Assembly (NCBI GenBank): GCA_029931535.1
Contig: JAQPZY010001675.1
Location: forward strand, 6,843,501-6,907,500
Direction: 5' to 3'
DNA length: 64,000 bases
Source of the DNA: Margaritifera margaritifera
Lineage: Eukaryota; Mollusca; Bivalvia; Unionida; Margaritiferidae
Under the pieces are notes generated by a model. That model saw nothing but the letters and a program-made list of their open reading frames with translations, had not been told where the DNA came from and ran no database searches. Shown one piece after another: positions 23,651 through 34,943 of the stretch. The translations under genes were made by a program, and so were the position numbers. Within the stretch, counting starts at the first letter, position 1. Every line of letters starts with the position of its first letter.

Positions 23651-25320
23651 GACTGATGGACAGGCAGAATCGTAGCACAAAATATATGATCCGTCGAAAT
23701 GGCGGATGTATTATATGGTGAAAATTAAGATGACCTAAGTCTTTTTCTATTAAGCCAGATACCAAATTTGTTTTGATCCATTAAGTCCAAAGTTACTGAA
23801 CAGAAACAAAATCAATGCCGTATATCGGGATACTGCGGTACAGATAATGCAGGTACATGTACCGCAGTACATTACCAATAAACTGGTTTTGTAGCATTTC
23901 TATAAATATGTTCGCTGACTTCATTCCATCATAGCTGTGAACTGAAAAGATGCAAATTAAATAGAAAACTGTCTCTCCCCTTCTATTCCAATAGTAGTTT
24001 GTATGAATTGGTTGATGCAGTGTTCTTTATGCAGCATACCTTCATCTCTATTAAGACCATCTCATCTATTATTCAGTGTGATCATAAATCCCTGTTTCAT
24101 TTGTCAACAGTTCATTGCAACATCAATCTCGAAGAATTCACATGTAATGGCTTCATGCATAAACATGCATATGCTTCAACTGAGTACAGTATAGCATTCT
24201 CAAGTGCCTCTATGATTGAGCTGAAGAGCCTAATAAATGAAAAGAACTCAGTCAGGCAGAATCTTTGCAGAAAAAAGATTCTACCCATAAAATTAATACT
24301 TTGAACCACAGCCTGTATTTTTTAAAAATATTCCATAGAAACTATGATGAAATCGTAGCAGTAAACAGCTTTTTTCCTAAGCTTTTTTCCTAAGGGCACA
24401 GGCTTGGGGAGAATGGAGTGTGGGGAAGTGTGTTCTACAAACACTCTAATTAAACAATAATTAAGATGGGTGTACCAAATATTTGAGAAATAAACTAGAC
24501 TTTTACCATTAAGCAGGAAGTTTGTCTGCTGATTTCCTTCCAGTAATTAAATTTTGCCTCTTCTGAACAAGAGAAGCAATTCTTATGGGAACAATCAAGT
24601 TGTAATCATCTACTCTACTACAAGGAAAACTTGGACTGTCTGCAATTTTTTCCTTTATTCTAACAGTGATAATCCAGTTCAGAACTGGTACCAAGCAATA
24701 ACATGGAGCAAATGGAAAAAGAAGAATCAATAATGAAGTGATTCTTATGCTAGATTTCAGATCCAGTAAGGTCCTAGTGCAACATAACAACTGAAAATAT
24801 GATGATACAAGTTAGTGTACATGCATGACATAATACTAGGTACATCATATAATTTTTTTTATTTTGATTTTTTTCAATTTTATTTTTAATTTTATGTTTT
24901 AATTTCTCACCTCAGCAAGTATCACATTCACCAATGTATTTATTCATAATGTTATTCCAACTAGAAATGTGTCCATAATAAATGGATGCCAGCCAATATG
25001 ATTAAAATTATGGGACAAAGTTTTAAGTTATAATGGAGCCATTACATCATAAAATTTTACTTCAAAATAGTAAAGATCAAACATGACTTACTGTCATTGA
25101 CTAAATATCCAGACATTAAAAAATAATTACTTTTCGCACCGTCTAGATAATTTCCGTACTAATGAAAATTATCAGTTTTGCCAAATATTTTGCCTGAAAA
25201 TCTAATAACTTTCTTGTCAGGATTATGTACTGATATGCCCAGCAAGTGGTCACAAGTGGTCTAGGTAGGTTACCTAGGCTGCATTGTATCCTTGCTTGCA
25301 AATAAAGAACACGTGCATCA
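23651..25320. other. Intron sequence, nothing recognised
   Basis: AT-rich. A short inverted pair ('tgcggtacagataatgcagg', 'tgtaccgcagtac') lies near 23832-23871. No coding similarity is recognised in the short open frames. Confidence 0.5.
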
Positions 25321-25329
25321 TAATGTTTC

Positions 25330-25680
25330 AGTGTTTTCTTTAGCAAATAAAGAATTCTGGTTATATTTCTCGTGTTTGTTTTTCTTTTTGTTTGTAAAAC
25401 TATATTCATAGTATGTTCACTTTGTACATGTACTACCATTAGTGAAAGTCCCAATCATTGCTAGGACCTTACATAAAAACAGGACCCTGTTCTAATATTG
25501 ATAATTAACATTTCCTTTAGCAAATAAAGAATTCTGGTTATATTTCTCGTGTTTGTTTTTCTCTTTTCTTATAAAACTATGTTCACTTTGTACATGTACA
25601 ACCATTAGTGAAAGTCCCAATCATTGCTAGAACCTTACATACAAACAGGACCCTGTCATAATACTGATATTGTTTCATAA
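25330..25680. repeat. Tandem duplication of about 175 bp
   Basis: 'tttagcaaataaagaattct', 'ggttatatttctcgtgtttg', 'ttcactttgtacatgta', 'agtgaaagtcccaatcattg' and 'ccttaca..aaacaggaccctgt' occur twice, with a deletion in the second copy. Confidence 0.93.
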
Positions 25681-25819
25681 TGTCAAGATTATCTTTGATA
25701 ACAGAATGTATCACTGAAATGATACACATCTATTCATATTATCTCACCTCTGAAAATCTGAATGCTAATCCATATTTTCCTTCAAAAATGCTTGACACTA
25801 TCTCGATATTACAAATTCA

Positions 25820-26730
25820 AATATGGTGATGATTGCCCTAAATAGCAAAATCACTTAAATTGGTTCAGGAATTTAATTGCTGAATACCATTATTTGTAAT
25901 GCTATTATATGTGTAAAGACCAAACTGACTGCGTTCAAATTGTGGTTATCAGGGGAAATCTGCCAATGCATTAAACCTGAGACAACAGGAATTTGTGAAT
26001 CTATTGTGTCAGAGGTGTTGACCGCTTTATCACAAATAAATGTAAACCCAGTTTAGTTTACCGGAAAAGGGAATCATCTGTTAATGGTTTCAATTTATAG
26101 TACTCAAAACATTTTTTTCTGATTTGATGTGCATGACTGCTTTGTCTTCCTCTGAACACTCTCCAGAGGTAAAATTAAAAGAAACCTGTCAGCTCAATGT
26201 AATGCTGATGACCACTGACTTTACAGTTATGAAAGTGATTTATTAATTAATTCCACTCCATGCCTTAGTATAAAAGGTAGTTTTTCTTGTACCATTACCT
26301 TTAAGAAGTTCACAACTTGCTTTATTTAGGGAACTGCTTGATTACAAACTGTGGAGCATATCAGCTATTTTTATTGCTGCCTACTGACAACACCTTCAGT
26401 TAATCCATGTAATGATTTGGGTAATCAAAACAGTTTAACATCCTGATGGTTTACAACTCAATCAACAGTTTTAGAGTATATAAAAAGTAGTTTTTCTTGT
26501 ATCACTACATTTAACAATCTCACAGCTTGCTTTATTTAGGGAACTGCTTGATCACAAGCTGTGGAGCACATCAGCTGTTTTTATTGCCGCCTACTGACAA
26601 CACCTTCAGTTAACCCATGTGATGATTAGGCTAATCAAAGCAATTGGACATCCCGATGGTTTACTACTCAATCAACAGTTTTAGAGTACAGGCAAAACAT
26701 TCTTTAGTTTGTGTTGCAACTCGATTTTAT
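25820..26730 (+). repeat. Long dispersed repeat LDR-A, copy 2
   Basis: Homologous to 3180-4210. Its second half ('ttgctttatttagggaactg', 'tcagctgtttttattgccgc', 'caacaccttcagttaaccca', 'caatcaacagttttagagta') is tandemly duplicated (about 26280-26475 and 26476-26690). Copy 1 carries a minisatellite in the corresponding place instead. Confidence 0.7.
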
Positions 26731-26879
26731 TATTTTTCATCGACTTTTTAAAAAAAAATAAAAAACTTACTTGGTGTCCATAAATTTGTTGTACTATTTA
26801 CAATTATTGCAAATTTTGAAACATTGTGTACAGAAAATTGCAGCATCTGATTATTTGGGTTAATTATGATAGGACTTCC

Positions 26880-27740
26880 TAATATAAAGCCTCATGCCAA
26901 ATTTAGCTTCAATTCATATTTATCGGAAACAAACTATGGGGCCAAAACTCTGTAAACATTTGCTAAAAAATGGTAAAAATAAAAACTGACTTAGATTTTT
27001 GTATATAAAACCTCAGATCAAATTTGATTCTAATCGATGAAGTACTTCGAAAGTTACTCAGTGGAAACGAAATGGAAAGGCAAAGTTCTAAGTCAAATAG
27101 GGGCCACAACTATGCTTTGCAGAAAATAATAAAATCGAACTTGACCTAGGTCTTTTTAATGTAAAACCAAATTTGATTTCAATTCAGTACGTCCTTCAAA
27201 AGTAGTTGAGTGGAAACAAAATGAAAGGGCAAAGTTCTACGTTTAACAGGGGCCATAACACCATAACACTCTGCCAGAAAATGGTGACAATCTAAGCTGA
27301 ACAACATCTTAATGTAAAGCTTTATACCAAATTTGATTTAAATCCATGAAGTCCTTCAAAAGTAATTGAAAGGAAATGAAAGCGAAGGGCAAACTCTGAA
27401 GTCAAACAGGGGCCACAACTCCATAAAAATCTGCTAGAAAACAGCAAGAATCAAGCCAGACATAGATCATCTTAATGCGAAGCCTCAAATTTGATTACAA
27501 TCCATGAAGTGCCTCAGAATTTACTGAGCAGAAACAAAATAGAAAGCCAAAGGTCAAACAGGCAGTTCACTCCATACAATTATGCCAGAAAACTGAAAGT
27601 TTAAACTGACCATGGCCTTCGAATGGTACAGCCTCATACCAAATTTGATTTCAATGCATGAAGTCTTTCAAAAGTTAGTGAGCAGAAATGAAAATGTGTG
27701 GCAGACATGAAGGAACAGGACAGTATGTGAGGGAACGGAT
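26880..27740 (+). repeat. Degenerate array of about 115-120-bp units
   Basis: Six or so diverged units with 'taaagcct.ataccaaatttgatt', 'aatccatgaagtccttcaaaagt', 'tgagtggaaacaaaa', 'aaacaggggccacaactc' and 'gccagaaaa'. It ends 'ggcagacatgaaggaacagg'. Non-coding; the same class as 48.85-49.32 kb. Confidence 0.75.
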
Positions 27741-28778
27741 GTAAACAGGTATTACTATATGCTCTCTGCATATATTTAGCAGGTGACATAAAAAGTTGAA
27801 CTTTCAAAAATCTTATTAAAAGTAACAAAAGTTGCCAAGATGAAACTGCAAATAATGTTTCCCTTTATCAAAAATCATATTGCTGATCATTATTAGTGGA
27901 TGTCAAAGACTTATACTTCCATTAAATAACGTAGTGAATTCAATGATATGTACAAGCCTGTACTAACCTATATTTCTAGATAAGAATTTAATAATTGAGT
28001 ATTTTACTCCCTGGTTTGAAACTAATTACCATTTTTGAATTCTATGGGTAATTTAGGAAAACCACATAACACAAACTTACAATATCAGATTGAATCTTAA
28101 TCATCAAGGTGTTTATTATATCAAACCTTTTAAAATACCTTGAATGGCTTCGTGACCAAGATTAATTCAAGGAGAATTCAATTACTGGGTGTTCTCACAG
28201 TGATTTAAGCACTATCGGTTTAAAATGTGCACAGAAAATCTTAAATGTGTCCTTACTACACAGGTTATATTGAGCGAATGTATCCTTATTGCAGAGGTTA
28301 TACTGATCTAATGCACCATCATAAAATATGGACGAAACGTTTGGCAGGAGTAAAACTGACAACTCTAATTTGAACATATTAAAAAGTTCTTCACATGATT
28401 TTGATCAATTTGTTCATGCAAAATATGCAAATATATTGCTTGTCTAGAGCTCTGCAGTATTGCACAGTTATATGAATGGTAGTGTTTAACAAATCAGACA
28501 TATTTGATATTGTAATCAAGTACAATATCTTCATAACATATTAATCTGTCATTGTAATTAAATATAATTTCTTCATAACCTATTATTTAAATATTATCAT
28601 CACAACATTTTGTTGACAATGATGTAAGCATGATTAAACGGCATTAAGAAAAGTAACTAGGCATATCATGGGAGAAATACTGTAAGGTCAGACTCGGTGC
28701 TTCATCTATAAATATTATTTGTGTCATGAAAACATTTTTTTCTATTCCCTCGAAGATCCTAACAATTTGGAGCAAAAT
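27741..28778. other. Intron sequence, nothing recognised
   Basis: AT-rich. 'aatat.atcttcataacatatta' occurs twice near 28510-28590 as a short duplication; otherwise nothing. Confidence 0.5.
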
Positions 28779-29128
28779 GAATAGTTTAAAGTGTTATTAT
28801 AGTGGATCCTGTCTAATGAATAGTTTAGTGTTATCATGGTGGATCCAGTCTAATGAATTGCTTAGAGTGTTATTATAGTGGATCCCATCTAATGAATAGT
28901 TTAGAGTGTTATTAGAGTGGATCCCATCCAATGCATAGTTTAGAGTGTTATTATAGTGGATCCCCTCTAATGTATAGTTTAGAGTGTTATTATAGTGAAT
29001 CCCATCTCATGTATAGTTTAGAGTGTTATTATAGTGGATCCCCTCTAATGTATAGTTTAGAGTGTTATTATAGTGGATCCCCTCTAATGTATAGTTTAGA
29101 GTGTCATTATAGTGGATCCCCTCTAATT
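28779..29128. repeat. 39-bp minisatellite, about 9 copies
   Basis: Unit 'tagtttagagtgttattata' plus 'gtggatcccctctaatgta', each with a GGATCC site. The first copies are more diverged than the last. Confidence 0.95.
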
Positions 29129-29549
29129 AACCCCTTGGATTATATTCCCTATCATGCTCACATACATGGGAAAAAATCAAATAATCTGAACTTTAACTAC
29201 ATTTCCATTTTAAAAAAAAAAAGATGAATGTTTTGGTTAAAATAATTGTTTATTCTCATGGTTTCTGCAGTTACATATACTGGCAGGTGCAACTGGAAAA
29301 CAGACAAATGAATGAAGGGTTTAATATTTTTTAATTTGAAAGAAATATCACAAATTAGAATCAGCAGTATTCCAACTGAAACTCAATTTGGACTATATGG
29401 AATATTTGAACTGAAACAACCTCCCCTAATGCCACATGGCATATTAGGAAAACAACTTTACAAAAAGTCTTTAATAATGTCAAATAGTCAATAATAATAT
29501 ATCCACACACCACTTAGATCACATGATATATTAGAAAACAGCCTCAAAG

Positions 29550-29632
29550 TCATCACTAAATTGTAATAATCAATAGTCATCACTAAATTGTAATAATCAA
29601 TAGTCATCACTAAATTGTAATAATCAATGTTC
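29550..29632. repeat. 27-bp tandem repeat, 3 copies
   Basis: Unit 'tcatcactaaattgtaataa' plus 'tcaatag'. Confidence 0.93.
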
Positions 29633-29793
29633 ATCAATCACAACATCATTACACTTTCAGTAAACAGATCCGATCAAGGGAGGCATAGGTCTTAATTTAG
29701 GAATACATTCTTTTCAAAGTTTGAATATGAAATATCTTCAGTGTGATACTACATTAACCCTCCTCATACACATGAAAATAAATCCCTGTGTAT

Positions 29794-31176
29794 CAGGGCT
29801 GAGCAAATCCCATAGCCCGACGTCCCAGACTATTCATTTTCGAAGTCGGGCAAGTAAAACTTTCCAAGTGGCTAGTCCGGGACAAGTGCTTTTTAAAAAA
29901 GTCGGGCAAGTCCTTATTTTCGTGCTTTAATCACTATATCTACCTTTATTTGGCCACTATATCTACTTTTATTTGGCCAATCATGCTCTCCGGGCATACT
30001 GAATACTTGATTCTACCCCTCTTCGTGTATACATTTACGTCCTGTTACCGCTTGACTGCATATTGGGCTAAGCTACCAAATTATCGGCAAATCAAAACAC
30101 GTCAAACAAAAGAAAGCCAGTATGATCAATTAGCAGTGTTTTAAATGGCTTTGTTGCATTTGTGTTTACTCAAGCCAGATCATCACGAGCGGATCGCTAT
30201 GATTTTAATCCAGCCAGTAAGTGTAATTAAATGAATGAAAGGTACTTTACCGACATCAGTGTTGGTTTCCTTTATGAACTGATTAAATGACAGTAATGAC
30301 TCTTTAATTTATAATTGATTATACAGAGGATTAACTTCCACGTGCGATATTGCGTTTGAAGCGAAACAATCACGTTAATTAATGAGCTATCTCTGTTCGT
30401 ATTTAAAAGAGAAAATGTATGTTATGATCACTTTAGAAGTAGTTGTCAAGCAAGCTGATAGTTACTCTATGGATAAAATGAGTTTGCTAAATTATTTTCG
30501 CAAGGAGGGTAATAAGGGCGATTCGGAGAAGGAAAAATTGTTTGAAAGTGGAGGGATAAAACGTAAGACTGCTACTGAGTGTGCGGTAGCTTTTTCTCCA
30601 AAGAGACATAAGCAAGAATCCGTGGTGGCAAAAAATGTCAAATATGACACTACTAAGAGACATAAATTTTCAGCCGCATTGGGTTGATTGTTATCCCTGG
30701 CTTGAATGTATTGACTCAGAAGGAAAGATGTTTTGCAGTTATTTCAAACAATATCCAAAACTGGCACAGGTTGGAAATTCACCCAGTGTATTTGTCAGTG
30801 GAACTGACAAATTCAGGATTGAACCAATCAAGTCTCATGACATGTCTGGACCCCACAAGGCCTGTGTAGCACAATATATGCATGACACCAGCATGTGCAG
30901 AAAATCAGTGAAGTCAGAGTTGCCGACACACCAATAATAACCACCAATGTTTTTGAAAAATTAAATTCTTTTAAGAAATAATTATATTGAATATTATTTT
31001 CTTTTGTTTTTTCTATGGATTAAGTACATACATCACATTAAATCTCGGCAAGTGATTACCATTTTGGGACCAGTGAAAAATAAGGTGGGACTAGTGAAGA
31101 GTAAGGCGGGACAAGTGAATTTTCTGAAACCACTTGTCCTGGACTAGTGGTTAAAAAAAAAATTTGCACAGCCCTG
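29794..31176 (+). mobile_element. hAT-type non-autonomous element with 8-bp target duplication
   Basis: Length 1383 bp. Left terminus 'cagggctgagcaaat', right terminus (reversed) 'cagggctgtgcaaat'. The flanking octamers ctgtgtat (29786-29793) and ctgtgtgt (31177-31184) match at 7 of 8 positions, as expected for hAT elements. Subterminal motifs 'gggcaagt', 'gggacaagtg' and 'gggactagtg' occur three times at each end. It carries only a zinc-finger remnant (30469-30937); the catalytic domain is absent, so it is an internally deleted derivative. Confidence 0.88.
30469..30937 (+). pseudogene. TTF-type zinc-finger fragment of a hAT transposase, broken
   Basis: Start at MDKMSLLNYFRKEG, a short 'LLSFF'-like N-terminus common in hAT/KIAA1586-like proteins. 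Then KYDTTKRHKFSAA, and after a one-base insertion near 30681 WVDCYPWLECIDSEGKMFCS, FRIEPIKSHDMSGPHKACV and a TAA at 30935. The pattern (K-F...PWL...MFC..C...F....I..H..S..H) is the TTF zinc finger. Lesions: a frameshift, and Phe in place of the second Cys of CxxC (FCSYF). No DDE or dimerisation domain follows, so the protein was lost by internal deletion. Family known from recollection; lesions seen directly. Confidence 0.82.
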
Positions 31177-31319
31177 CTGTGTGTTCAAGATTTTACTGCT
31201 GTACATCAGCATCATTAGACTGAAAATCCCGTTTTTTAACATATGTTACAGATCCACTGTGACTATCAACTTTTAGAAGTGTTTCATTTTTCTTTTAAAA
31301 AAAAGACATTTATTAATTT

Positions 31320-31533
31320 ACTGATTTCTGTTTAACAGCACATCAACATATAAGAGGCAATTTAGAGCCACGGCCAGGGGGGTCAAACATATGGCCCACC
31401 AGACTCATTATTTATTATTATTATTTATTATTATTTTTATCAAATCTGGCCCGCCATAGCAAATGAGTTTGACACCCCTGGCCAAGGCAATGAGATTTAA
31501 GTGCCTTGCTCATAGATGTACCATCAGAGGTTG
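31320..31533 (-). mobile_element. tRNA-derived SINE, 3' part, interrupted
   Basis: Read on the minus strand: 'atctatgagcaaggcactta', then 'attgcc', a hAT MITE, 'ctaaattgcctcttatatg' and 'tgatgtgctgttaaacag'. It matches the SINE body at 47.28 kb, and its head lies at 32237-32345. Confidence 0.75.
31375..31480. mobile_element. 106-bp hAT MITE inside the SINE
   Basis: Terminal inverted repeats 'caggggggtcaaacatatgg' and (reversed) 'caggggtgtcaaactcattt', separated by a TTATTA-rich centre. The flanking octamers gccacggc and gccaaggc match at 7 of 8. CAGGGGTGTCAAAC ends are well known from hAT MITEs. Confidence 0.85.
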
Positions 31534-32236
31534 AAAAAAATCTATAAAAATTAGCTCGACTAATCAGGCGAGTACTACAAAATTTTACTTGCCCAGAATA
31601 AACTCTTATTCAACGAACTTTTGTAGACAAGTAAAAGTGTACAATGTTAGCGACCTAACTTCAATCATGTGAAAGGTTTCTTTTAGGAACTAATTCTATG
31701 ACTCTTCTACACCAATAATAAGTAATTACAAAAATAGAAACCAGTCTGCTCTCCCACTGGTAATCATTTATTAGCAATAAAGAGTCAGAGCACAGTCAAA
31801 ACAAATGAAAAGAAACTTTTGGTACAGAGTATGGTATCGACTTAAAATGAACAAAGGCAGCATACTTTTTGATAGAACATTCTTTTCATTTAGGAGAAAC
31901 ACTAATCATCCCTGAAACAGCACTCATCGAATCGGATGAGTGATTTGAAAATTCACTCGACCACCAGAAATGTTCACTCACCATTTCGAGTTGGGTACCG
32001 TCTATACTCGTGTATAAGCCAGGTCCAAATGCAAACAACATAGACTCTGATCTGCTGTCGCATAATGCGCTGGCAGATCAGGGTCTTTGTTGTTTGTTCT
32101 ACTGATTAGTCCTTACAAACTGGATAGACCCAGATCTGCCGGCGCATTATGCGACGGCAGATCTGGGTCTATGCATTTTGCAGTTCATATTAGGTTATAC
32201 ATGAGTATATACGGTAAGTGAATTTTCAACCCCTGA
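31534..32236. mobile_element. Non-autonomous DNA element inside the SINE
   Basis: Ends 'cagaggttgaaaaaaatc' and (reversed) 'caggggttgaaaattcactt'. The interior has 'gctcgactaatcaggcgagt', 'acttgccc' and 'actcgaccaccag'. It splits one SINE exactly between its head and body. No clear 8-bp duplication (only 'at' shared), so hAT membership is uncertain. It hosts a DH-MITE. Confidence 0.6.
31996..32216 (+). mobile_element. DH-MITE copy nested in the preceding element
   Basis: Ends 'taccgtctatactcgtgtat' and 'tgagtatatacggta'; hairpin A, spacer, hairpin B. It is inserted 20 bp from the right end of the host element ('agtgaattttcaacccctg' resumes after it). Confidence 0.92.
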
Positions 32237-32345
32237 TGATGCCAGCAGACCTGGAGCTGGACTGGCTTGGGGAGGACTCCAACCCACAGCCTGCTGTTTG
32301 TGAGATCAGCATGCTAACCACTAACAACTAAATTACTACTGCTCC
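32237..32345 (-). mobile_element. tRNA-derived SINE, 5' head
   Basis: Minus strand: 'gttagtggttagcatgctga' (A-box-like), 'gtgggttggagtcctcccc' (B-box-like), then 'aggtctgctggcatcat', which continues at 31533. Pol III-type internal promoter boxes are visible but degenerate. Confidence 0.75.
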
Positions 32346-32725
32346 TTATTCAATAAGAGCAGGTTATATCAGAATTGTCAAAAAAGTTGTGAACCTTAGC
32401 TGCTCTTAAGTCATTTTTTAAATGGACAGATTAAAACAATATCCATTCAATCAGTTTAATGATTTCAATGATACAGACTGAACAAAGTTTTTTACAAAAT
32501 TATTGTTATCATCCAGGCTTTTTTTATTTCCACGTTCTGATTTAAGCTAATATTTTATATTAAAACTCTCTTAGCATTCATTCAAATCACTATAAAAACA
32601 GTGTAGACCCTTCAAGACAATCATCATACAACTGATGGGCAAAGAAAGATACCTGTCTGTCACATGGCTTAGAAGATTTTAGAATGCAACTCAAGATAAG
32701 GTTATCAAATTCCCTTTTAACTTAC
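32346..32725. other. Intron sequence, nothing recognised
   Basis: AT-rich intron directly downstream (gene sense) of the 32726-32850 exon. Confidence 0.5.
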
Positions 32726-32850
32726 AGGTGTAGCGCCATAGACATCCCTGTACTCTAAATCCCCACCATCAGCGGCTAACTTCTTGATGTCTGCCAGCAT
32801 CTGTTTCTCTGAGGTAAGCCTCATATTGTCAATTTGTTCCTGAGTGATGC
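32726..32850 (-). CDS. PPP1R16A: PPP1R16-like exon: linker between ankyrins 3 and 4
   Basis: Acceptor TTCTGATTGCAG|GC and donor ACACCT|GTAAGT (strong). The first two bases complete the Gly begun at 53686. It reads GITQEQIDNMRLTSEKQMLA, then DIKKLAADGGDLEYRDVYGA, then TP, ending in phase 0. Human counterparts (recalled): 'GITQEKINEMRVAPEQQMIADI' in PPP1R16B and '[23 protein letters not shown]' in PPP1R16A. This GITQ...E.QML.DI helix is a hallmark of the PPP1R16 subgroup and separates it from PPP1R12 (MYPT1/2). GDLEY is shared with invertebrate members. The exon ends inside the TPLH of ankyrin 4. It is flanked by 18-kb and 21-kb introns. Confidence 0.94.
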
Positions 32851-32945
32851 CTGCAATCAGAAAACACCGTGAGTACCAGACCGTGAAATTGCCATCATGA
32901 CAGTTGCAAAATAGACCTGCCACAAATGGGAAGATCACTGCTTAT

Positions 32946-33070
32946 GGATGCAATACCATTTTATTTCTCATAATAAACCAACTGTCATGGATGCAATACC
33001 ATTGTATTTCTCATACTGAACCAACTGTCAAGGATGCAATACCATTTTATTTCTCATATTGAACCAATTT
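32946..33070. repeat. 43-bp tandem repeat, 3 copies
   Basis: Unit 'ggatgcaataccattttatt' plus 'tctcatattgaaccaactgt' plus 'cat'. It starts about 95 bp upstream (gene sense) of the 32726-32850 exon. Confidence 0.93.
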
Positions 33071-33179
33071 TCAATTTTGGATCAATCATCAAAATGCAAC
33101 TATCATGGTATACAAAATTTGACAAGGCAAAATGGGATCATGATTTTTGAATAATTAAACTTTTTAAGACATGCATGCT

Positions 33180-33990
33180 AATTGACTTCCACTAAGAGTA
33201 CTGTGAATCTGTGGGGAAAAAAATGGTCAATGCTTTTTGTGGGATGTAAGCGAGACATACATGCCAACTGACTTCCACTAAGAGAATTGTAAACCTGTGG
33301 GAAAAAATGGTCAATGCTTTTTGTGGGATGTAAGCGAGACATACATGCCAACTGACTTCCACTAAGAGAATTGTAAACCTGTGGGAAAAAATGGTCAATG
33401 CTTTTTGTGGGATGTAAGCGAGACATACATGCCAACTGACTTCCACTAAGAGAATTGTAAACCTGTGGGAAAAAATGGTCAATGCTTTTTGTGGGATGTA
33501 AGCGAGACATACATGCCAACTGACTTCCACTAAGAGAATTGTAAACCTGTGGGAAAAAATGGTCAATGCTTTTTGTGGGATGTAAGCGAGACATACATGC
33601 CAACTGACTTCCACTAAGAGAATTGTAAACCTGTGGGAAAAAATGGTCAATGCTTTTTGTGGGATGTAAGTGAGACACGCATGATGACTGATAGCCACTA
33701 AGAGAATTGTAAACCTGTGGGGGGAAAAAGGTCAGTGCTTTTTGTGGGCTGTAAGTGAGACACGCATGATGACTTACTGCCACAAAGAGAATTGTAAACC
33801 TGTGGGGAAAAAAATGGTCAATGCTTTTTGTGTGATGAATGTGAGACTTGCATGCTGACTGACTGCAACTAACAGAATTGTAAACCTGTGGGGAAAAAAG
33901 GTCAATGCTTTTTGTGGGCTGTAACTGAGACATGCATGCTAACTGACTGCCACTAAAAGAATTGTAAACCTTTGGGAAAACATTTTTCAG
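33180..33990. repeat. 84-bp minisatellite, about 9.5 copies
   Basis: Unit 'acttccactaagagaattgt' plus 'aaacctgtgggaaaaaatgg' plus 'tcaatgctttttgtgggatg' plus 'taagcgagacatacatgcca' plus 'actg'. Five central copies are essentially identical, with flanking copies diverged. The 28-codon period creates long spurious minus-strand frames. Confidence 0.96.
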
Positions 33991-34387
33991 TGTTTTTTGT
34001 GGGCTTAAGTACTAAAGGGGGAAAGAAACAAAAGGCTCTGTAAAAATATGCCAAATCTAAATTCAGAAACTTCTCAAAATCTATAAACATGTTAGTTGAG
34101 AATTACAGCTCTCCCTCACTATGTTACACTTTCTTATAATGCAATTCCAGATAAAGCGTGGTGTTGCTATGGAACCGATGACAAAAATTATAACATGAGT
34201 CAATTGAAGGGACTCATGCTGTATTGTCAAAAGAATTTACAGGAATCCAACATAAAATCAACATAAGACCTTTTCTTCCTTTTAACTGTCAAGTGTTGAA
34301 ACCATCTGGTTGCCATATTATATGCAAGATTGTAACCAATTTCATTTAGAACCAACAAGACATGATCAGAAGTCTTTGGGTGAAAAG

Positions 34388-34637
34388 GGGCCCTGGGTGG
34401 CCATGTGGTCTAAGGCACTTGCCTTTACAGATCAGTCACATCTCACCTCTGTCCATGTGGGTTAGAGTCCCAGCTTGGCCAACATGGGTATGTGAGAAAA
34501 CTTGCCAGTAGCTTCCCATAGGTCAGTGGTTCTTCCTGTGGTCTTTCCAGTTCTTCCTCCACCAATATACTAGCCACCATGTATAGCCTATCATATGCTT
34601 AACAATGTTGTTAAACCCCCCAAAAAACAAACCAAAC
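34388..34637 (+). mobile_element. tRNA-derived SINE with target duplication
   Basis: Head 'gtggccatgtggtctaaggc' (A box) and 'gggttagagtcccagc' (B box); body 'aacatgggtatgtgagaaaa' and 'cttcctccaccaatatacta'; tail 'aacaatgttgttaaacc' with A/C-rich 3' end. The flanking 'ctttgggtgaaaa' and 'cttttggtgaaaa' form a direct repeat inside the host R150 unit. The '-cttcctccacc...ttgttaaac' tail resembles molluscan SINEs (recollection). Confidence 0.85.
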
Positions 34638-34740
34638 TTTTGGTGAAAACGTCATGTCAATATCACCATCTTTCACGAGGAGTAGCAAATAAGTTGTTCA
34701 CGATATCAATATTGGTTGTCAGATTGGCAACATTTTCATA

Positions 34741-34943
34741 CGAGGTTTTGTTTGTTTGTTTTGTTTTGCTTATGTTAATGTCACTTTTAACACATTATTG
34801 GATATATCATGCAGAGAAAATGTTAGCCAAGTGACTTCACAAGGATACAGAGGCAACTGATCCAGGCTGTCCTGGGTGGGTATCAAACCCGTGACCTTTG
34901 CATTATGAGTCCAGTTCCACCAACTGAGCTACCACAGTTTCCC
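34741..34943 (-). mobile_element. SINE with tRNA-Met-like head
   Basis: Minus strand head 'tgtggtagctcagttggtgg', 'aactggactcataatgcaaa' and 'ggtcacgggtttgataccc': A box TAGCTCAGTTGG, CAT in the anticodon position, B box GGTTTGATACC. The body continues 'aggacagcctggatcagttg', and the tail is (aaac)n. 'ttcata' flanks both sides. Same family as the fragment at 53.33 kb. Confidence 0.85.

Noticed and set aside
33178..33933. 251-codon minus-strand open frame
   Set aside because: It is the 84-bp minisatellite read in frame (28-residue repeats); a second frame is equally open. The same applies to frames over the 27, 42, 48, 54, 93 and 99-bp arrays.
34874..34941. tRNA-Met-like gene on the minus strand
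   Set aside because: The acceptor stem does not close, and the sequence runs straight into a SINE body with an (aaac)n tail, so it is the SINE head and not a tRNA gene.
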